Part shown: one piece after another, positions 5,423 through 6,914 of the stretch
Layout: each line of letters starts with the position of its first letter
How positions within the stretch are numbered: the first letter of the stretch is position 1
Origin: an uncultured Lysobacteraceae bacterium
Lineage (GTDB): Bacteria > Pseudomonadota > Gammaproteobacteria > Xanthomonadales > Xanthomonadaceae
DNA: 6,914 nucleotides
Assembly: GCA_946886995.1 (NCBI GenBank)
Contig: CAMPJU010000066.1
Coordinates: 1-6,914, forward strand
Reading direction: 5' to 3'
Notes under the pieces: model-generated
The model's database searches: none
What the model was told of the DNA's origin: nothing
The model's input: the letters and a program-made list of their open reading frames with translations, nothing else
Translations under genes and position numbers: made by a program

Positions 5423-6914
5423 TCGCCTTCCTGCGCCCCGGCTTCGGCGAGCGCGTCCCGGTAGTACCCGGCCGAACGGAGTTCCCATGCCGCGAAGTCG
5501 TCGACGCCGATGGCGTCCACGGTCATTTCGCGCAGGTGCTCCAGCTGGGCGCGTTCTTCCGCCGTGATCCAGCCCTCGCGCACGCCCTCGTCGAGTTGCG
5601 TCTCGAAGTCGAGCGCCTCGATGTCGCTGTGCTTGAGCGCCTTCAGGAACTTGCGTTCGACCGGCTCGGCGTGCACCACGTCGGCCAGGTAGCTGGCGAT
5701 GCGGCCGGCCGGGTTGTTCGCGGTCGGCGTGGTGAACACGCCCTGGGCCAGGCGGTCGCGCGCCTGGTTCGGCGCCATCAGCAGGCTGGCGGCCTTGTGC
5801 CCCAGGCGGTCGCTGGGTGCCTGCGCGCGGCGGCCGAGCGGGAACACCAGCAGCCACAGCAGCCAGCCGACCGGCCGGATCGGGAAGTTGCGCAGCGCCG
5901 CCGAGAGCGACAGTTCCATCCGGTGCACGCTGTCGTGGAAGGCCCACGCCAGCAGCGGCCGCTCGATGACCGGGCGACCCTCGTCCTCGTAGCGCTTGAG
6001 CATCGCGCTGGCGAGGTACAGGTGGCTGAGCACGTCGCCCAGGCGGCCCGACAGCGACTCCTTGAACTTCAGCTTGCCGCCCAGCAGCAGCATCGACACG
6101 TCGGCGCACAACGCCAGCACGGCGGAATAACGGTTGAGCTTGCGGTAGTAGCGCCGCGTGTACGCATCGCCCGGCGCCTTGCCGAACAGCGCGCCGGTCA
6201 ACCCGAACCACAGGCTGCGCACGGCATTGGAGATCGCGAACCCGATGTGCCCGAACAGGCTGCGGTCGAACTCCTCCAGGCGCTGCGCCGGGTCGGCGAG
6301 CGACGCCGCGCGCATTTCCTTGAGCACCCACGGATGGCACAGGATCGCGCCCTGCCCGAAGATCATCAGCGAGCGGGTCATGATGTTGGCGCCCTCGACC
6401 GTGATCGAGATCGGGGTCGCCTGCCACGCGCGGCCCAGGTAGTTGCGTGGCCCCAGGATGATGCCCTTGCCGCCGTGCACGTCCATCGCGTCGATGACGA
6501 CGTCGCGGCCCATGTCGGTGCAGTGGTACTTGGCGATCGCCGACGGCACCGCGGGCTTCTCGCCGCGGTCGACCGCCGATGCCGTCGCCTGGGCCAGCGC
6601 GCTGATCGCATAGGCCTTGCCGGCGATCCGCGCCAGGGCTTCCTGCACGCCCTCGAACCGCCCGATCGACAGCCCGAACTGCTTGCGGATCCGCGCATAC
6701 GCGCCGGTGACGACCGCCGCCATCTTCGCGCCGCCGCTGGCCGTCGAGGGCAGGGTGATCGACCGGCCGATCGACAGGCACTCGACCAGCATCTGCCAGC
6801 CCTTGCCGGCGTAGTCCTCGCCGCCGATCAGCTGCGACAGCGGGATGAACACTTCGCGGCCGGACACCGGCCCGTTCTGGAACGGCGAATTGAGCGGGAA
6901 GTGGCGGCGCCCGA
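5407..6914 (-). CDS. fadE: Acyl-CoA dehydrogenase FadE, C-terminal part (start outside window)
   Basis: The frame is open from the window edge at 6914 to the TGA at 5409-5407, giving 501 residues. Compared with about 814 residues for E. coli FadE, roughly the first 310 are missing. The visible sequence follows E. coli FadE closely as I recall it: GRRHFPLNSPFQNGP at the edge, MLVECLSIGRSITLPS, YHCTDMGRDVVIDAMD, HGGKGIILG, and ITVEGANIMTRSLMIFGQGAI with E173 of the fragment. The last part is the FadE-specific C-terminal domain (ACDH_C/DUF1974 type), including a hydrophobic patch GWLLWLLVFPLG near fragment residues 349-360 that may aid membrane association. FadE oxidises acyl-CoA to trans-2-enoyl-CoA with FAD, the first step of fatty-acid beta-oxidation. 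GTG at 6867 is an internal Val codon, not a start, because homology continues upstream of it. No frameshift or internal stop is seen. It converges on the lemA operon with no intergenic DNA. Confidence 0.95.
   Translation of the reverse strand, partial: GRRHFPLNSPFQNGPVSGREVFIPLSQLIGGEDYAGKGWQMLVECLSIGRSITLPSTASGGAKMAAVVTGAYARIRKQFGLSIGRFEGVQEALARIAGKAYAISALAQATASAVDRGEKPAVPSAIAKYHCTDMGRDVVIDAMDVHGGKGIILGPRNYLGRAWQATPISITVEGANIMTRSLMIFGQGAILCHPWVLKEMRAASLADPAQRLEEFDRSLFGHIGFAISNAVRSLWFGLTGALFGKAPGDAYTRRYYRKLNRYSAVLALCADVSMLLLGGKLKFKESLSGRLGDVLSHLYLASAMLKRYEDEGRPVIERPLLAWAFHDSVHRMELSLSAALRNFPIRPVGWLLWLLVFPLGRRAQAPSDRLGHKAASLLMAPNQARDRLAQGVFTTPTANNPAGRIASYLADVVHAEPVERKFLKALKHSDIEALDFETQLDEGVREGWITAEERAQLEHLREMTVDAIGVDDFAAWELRSAGYYRDALAEAGAQEGDRRAA

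Noticed and set aside
6865..6867. GTG at 6867 as the fadE start
   Set aside because: Reading on to the window edge continues without a stop into GRRHFPLNSPFQNGP, which matches the interior of FadE. The gene therefore extends beyond the window.
1..6914. tRNA, rRNA, CRISPR, insertion sequence or phage features
   Set aside because: No repeat-spacer array, transposase-like protein, terminal inverted repeats or cloverleaf-like sequence was seen on either strand. Genes fill all but about 150 bp of one intergenic region.

Overview
The window is high-GC DNA with densely packed genes. The product sequences, especially the FadE-type acyl-CoA dehydrogenase and the LemA/M48 peptidase pair, suggest a gammaproteobacterium, most likely of the Xanthomonadaceae (Lysobacteraceae) such as Lysobacter or Luteimonas. 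That placement is inferred from remembered protein resemblance and base composition, not from a search.

Layout. Positions 1-484 (minus strand) hold the first 161 codons of an exported serine hydrolase of the beta-lactamase/penicillin-binding-protein fold, cut by the window edge. Positions 485-634 are the only real intergenic region. It is a divergent promoter region with a perfect 14-bp palindrome, two -10-like hexamers (one per direction), a small leader hairpin and a clear Shine-Dalgarno for each flanking gene. Positions 635-5406 hold four plus-strand genes spaced by 27, 1 and 22 nt and very probably co-transcribed: lemA, a membrane M48 zinc metallopeptidase with a long C-terminal extension, a 12-helix transporter resembling the nucleotide-exchange (Tlc)/MFS group, and a membrane-tethered metallophosphoesterase. 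Positions 5407-6914 (minus strand) hold the C-terminal 501 residues of FadE. Its stop codon directly abuts the phosphoesterase stop, and a 10-bp inverted repeat spans that junction.

How the genes may work together. LemA next to an M48 peptidase is a recurring pairing in bacteria and points to membrane or envelope protein quality control. The two downstream genes add a transporter and a probably periplasm-facing phosphoesterase, so the operon reads as an inner-membrane/envelope unit whose substrates are not apparent. The divergent serine hydrolase is also exported and could share the control region. FadE (fatty-acid beta-oxidation) looks like an unrelated convergent neighbour. No RNA gene, mobile element, CRISPR array or phage feature is visible. 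The four-gene operon, and in particular the C-terminal half of the peptidase, is the best candidate for something not fully described.
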